This document shows positions 39,423 to 41,737 of a DNA stretch of 41,737 bases, in pieces; the first letter of the stretch is position 1, and every line of letters starts with the position of its first letter. Below the pieces are notes generated by a model that searched no databases, had not been told where the DNA came from, and saw nothing but the letters and a program-made list of their open reading frames with translations. The stretch lies in the NCBI GenBank assembly GCA_050250665.1, contig JBFWOF010000054.1, positions 1 through 41,737 of the forward strand, in the 5' to 3' direction. The DNA comes from JADKFD01 sp050250665. GTDB taxonomy: Bacteria > Pseudomonadota > Gammaproteobacteria > Xanthomonadales > SZUA-5. A program made the translations under genes and the position numbers.

Positions 39423-41534
39423 TCATTTCGCCTGGGCCTTGTTCACGCTCTCTGCCAGCCAGGACTCGTAGGCGGCCTGCAAGGCCAGAAAGCGCGGGTG
39501 GCTGCGCAGACTGGCCAGACCCGGGGTGCTCGGAATTCCGGAAAATCCGCTCGGTCCATAGATCGCGACGATGCGCTCGAGGTGTTGCAGCGCCTGCTCC
39601 GGATCGCCGGCCCGGGCGAAGGCGATCGCCAGTGACAATCGAACCGTTCCTTCGGCCCAGACATCCTTGGGCGCGTTCTCCAGAAAATCGCGCTCGGCGG
39701 CGCGCACGCCGGGGAGATCGCCGAGCATGCCGGGCAGATCGCAGGGATAGTAAAAATAGGCGCCGCTGGAGGACCATCCACCCGGATAGGGCGGGTCCGC
39801 CTGCTCGATGCGGGCCTTGATCGCGAGCAGCGCAGTGCGGGCTTCTTCGGTCCGGCCGGTGACCAGCAGTGCCTCGGCCTGCGCCAGGGCGTAGGTCTCC
39901 GGATATTCCGGAACATGGCGCAGACGCTTGGGCCAGAGTTCGGACGACAGAGCCCGCTGGATGCGCTCGGGATCACCGCTGGCCAGGGCCACGCGAAAGG
40001 GCAATGCGGCAAAGAACTCGTTGGGTCCGTCCACGGCCGCCCAGGCGCCTTCGACGTCGCCCATCTGCAGGAGATTCTCGCTGCTGTCCTGCCCCATGTC
40101 CTTGGCCCAGGCGGAGCTGCGGGCAAACAGCGCCTTGGCCTCGTCCAGTCTGCCCAGACCCTGCAGGGTATTGGCCAGTTCCAGGATGGTATCGGTATTG
40201 GCCGGATCGATCGCCAGCGCGCGCTCGAAGAAGGCGATGGTGTCTTCGAAGCGGCCATCCCGACGGGCCACCAGCGCGCGTGCGTACCAGGCCTCGGCAT
40301 ACTCGGGCGAGTGCTTCAGCAAGCGCGCCAGGATGGCCTCGGCGCCGGCATAGTCACGCTCGCCCATGTAGCGCATGTAGGCCTCGGTCATCGCCGTCTC
40401 GATGCTGTCGGGCGCCAGTCTCCGGGCATTGTCCAGTGACACCGCGGCGGCATCGCGCATCGAGGCATCGCTGTAGCCGAACCAGTACATCAGCAACTGC
40501 AACTGGGCCTTGCGGGCATAGGCTTCGGCAAACTGCGGATCGAGACTGATCGCGCGGTCGAACTGCTGCAGGGCCTGAGCCAGTCGCTCGGGGGTGGCAC
40601 GATCCGACTTCGCCAGCAGCTTGGCCTGCAGGAAGGCCTCGTAAGCCGGCATGCTCGCGGTGGAGCCGGTGGCCAGCGCACTGGCTTCGGCCGGGCTCAA
40701 TACCAGCTGCATGGCGCTGGCAACGGCCGTGGCTACATCGGCCTGGATGGCAAAGATGGTCTCGGTGCTCAGTTCGCGATCGTATTTCTCGGCCCACAGA
40801 TGCACATCGGTGTTGCCGTCGATCAGCTGCACGGTGATGCGCACCTGATCGCCGGCACGCTGCACGGCTCCCTCCAGGACCACGCCCGCGCCCAGCTCAC
40901 GGGCGATTTCCGGCACCGACAGCTTGCTGTCGGCGTAGGCCATCATCGAGGTGCGCGAGATCACCTTGAACTGGTTGATCTTGGACAGCTGGGTCAGCAG
41001 ATCGTCGTGAATACCCTCGGCGAAGTAAGCATCCTCTTCCCGGCTGCTGCGATTGCGGAAGGGCAGGACCGCGACCAGCTTGCCTTTGGCCACGTCAGCC
41101 GCCTGCACAATCGCGGCTTCGGGCGAGGCCGAGAAGAAGAACTTGTCGACAGCGAAATAGCCGAGCGCCAGCAGCAGGCTGAAGATGATGGCGCGATCCA
41201 GGCGCCGCGCGCCCTGTTGTGATGCTGGCGCGCTGTCCGGGCGATCGCTGATCCGGCGCAGGCGCCGCTCGACACCGGCATAGGGAACCGGTTTCGCCTG
41301 GACGTCTTCATCGCGCTGCAGCCCCTCCGGCGTGAGCTCGAAGATCCAGGACACGACCAGCGCCGGCACGAAACCCACGGCCAGCAGGATGATGATGACG
41401 CGCAGCACCCAGTTGGGAACGTCGAAGACCGGCAGCACTGTCTCGGTGACCTGCACAATCAACCAGGCTACGACCAGATAGAGGCCGGCCATGCGGATCA
41501 CATTGCGGCGCTTGAGTTCGGCGAGTAGACGCAT
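39423..41534 (-). CDS. Array paralogue 12: ELKRR-TM-FlgO/TolB-like-TPR protein (class II), detached
   Basis: 703 aa from ATG 41534, the longest of the family. Helices at about 15-36, 42-66 and 113-132; an extra stretch of about 25 residues with RRLRRISDRP lies in the cytoplasmic loop between the second and third helices. Class II domain at about 150-285: LVAVLPFRNRSSREEDAYFA, GIHDDLLTQLSKINQFKVIS, RTSMMAYADSKLSVPEIARE, LEGAVQRAGDQVRITVQLID. TPR region with ALQQFDRAISLDPQFAEAYA and TIAFFERALAIDPANTDTIL. Tail HPRFLALQAAYESW. It is separated from the array by the kinase, beta-helix and regulator genes, and lies 175 bp upstream of the FHA regulator on the same strand. No good ribosome site is seen. 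Confidence 0.9.
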   Translation of the reverse strand: MRLLAELKRRNVIRMAGLYLVVAWLIVQVTETVLPVFDVPNWVLRVIIILLAVGFVPALVVSWIFELTPEGLQRDEDVQAKPVPYAGVERRLRRISDRPDSAPASQQGARRLDRAIIFSLLLALGYFAVDKFFFSASPEAAIVQAADVAKGKLVAVLPFRNRSSREEDAYFAEGIHDDLLTQLSKINQFKVISRTSMMAYADSKLSVPEIARELGAGVVLEGAVQRAGDQVRITVQLIDGNTDVHLWAEKYDRELSTETIFAIQADVATAVASAMQLVLSPAEASALATGSTASMPAYEAFLQAKLLAKSDRATPERLAQALQQFDRAISLDPQFAEAYARKAQLQLLMYWFGYSDASMRDAAAVSLDNARRLAPDSIETAMTEAYMRYMGERDYAGAEAILARLLKHSPEYAEAWYARALVARRDGRFEDTIAFFERALAIDPANTDTILELANTLQGLGRLDEAKALFARSSAWAKDMGQDSSENLLQMGDVEGAWAAVDGPNEFFAALPFRVALASGDPERIQRALSSELWPKRLRHVPEYPETYALAQAEALLVTGRTEEARTALLAIKARIEQADPPYPGGWSSSGAYFYYPCDLPGMLGDLPGVRAAERDFLENAPKDVWAEGTVRLSLAIAFARAGDPEQALQHLERIVAIYGPSGFSGIPSTPGLASLRSHPRFLALQAAYESWLAESVNKAQAK

Positions 41535-41569
41535 CGGCAGCGGTCACGGTCGTCTTCAGGCAGGTGACA

Positions 41570-41580
41570 TGATGTTAGCC
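41570..41580 (-). promoter_or_regulatory. Leader box of paralogue 12 (variant)
   Basis: GGCTAACATCA on the minus strand, a variant of GGTAAGATC. TAACAT ends 37 bases before the ATG, the same distance as in paralogues 4 and 6, which supports a -10-like role. Confidence 0.4.
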
Positions 41581-41695
41581 GAAGAGCGAATTGCGGCTGT
41601 CGTCGGAATGACAAGACCGCAGGAATCTACGGGTGGGCACTGCGGGCACTGGCCAAACATGTCGCAAGTTCCTGATTTTGCGACCGAGGAGAGAA

Positions 41696-41737
41696 GGGCA
41701 GGGGGCAGGGGGCAGGGGGCGGGGGGGAGGGGGGGAG
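41696..41737 (+). repeat. G-run low-complexity tract at the window end
   Basis: GGGCA followed by three AGGGGGC-like heptads and then two runs of seven G. Six runs of at least three G within 42 bases could form a G-quadruplex. No gene is seen in 41581-41737. Confidence 0.6.

Overview
The window is high-GC, densely coded DNA that looks like a gammaproteobacterium of the Lysobacterales (Xanthomonadales). The clues are the protein families present, the short GTAGGAGCG/TGTGGGAGCGG-type REP palindromes between genes, and a secreted protein ending in FANGFE. The genus cannot be named from sequence alone.

Layout. Positions 1-3424 (minus strand) hold the start of an unknown gene and a three-gene, translationally coupled signalling operon: hybrid histidine kinase, receiver-PAS protein, Crp/Fnr-type regulator. 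Positions 3580-6153 hold small envelope or stress-type genes: a glycine-zipper protein, a 50-aa DUF3096-type membrane peptide, a coiled-coil protein and an uncharacterised membrane protein.

Positions 6264-31116 are the centrepiece. Eleven paralogous genes lie on the minus strand, and a twelfth lies at 39423-41534. Each encodes a cytoplasmic ELKRRNVIRM signature, two transmembrane helices, an ELTPxGLKRD loop, a third helix, a periplasmic FlgO/TolB-N-like domain (xAVLPFxNxS) and TPR-like repeats. A truncated thirteenth copy (18792-18986) and two related single-span membrane proteins (12239-12988, 18022-18795) sit inside the array. Five operon-head genes share one leader: a GGTAAGATC box 35-37 nt before a TTG start, with GAGAG or CAGAG as ribosome site. 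A sixth, paralogue 12, has a variant box 37 nt before an ATG. Downstream genes are coupled by ATGA overlaps or very short gaps. I know of no assigned function for this architecture. My inference is a family of envelope sensors or scaffolds diversified in their periplasmic part.

Positions 31320-39247 hold a transmembrane Ser/Thr kinase divergent from the array, a secreted beta-helix protein, and an FHA-AAA+ (sigma-54 activator type) regulator. Upstream of the beta-helix gene I see a textbook -24/-12 sigma-54 promoter and an 18-bp perfect TGTCA/TGACA palindrome about 105 bp upstream of the predicted start of transcription. This makes a readable circuit: kinase -> phosphothreonine-binding FHA regulator -> sigma-54 promoter -> secreted beta-helix protein. 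It is inferred, not demonstrated. The larger gaps between genes are filled with several families of palindromic REP-like repeats, and the window ends in a G-run tract.
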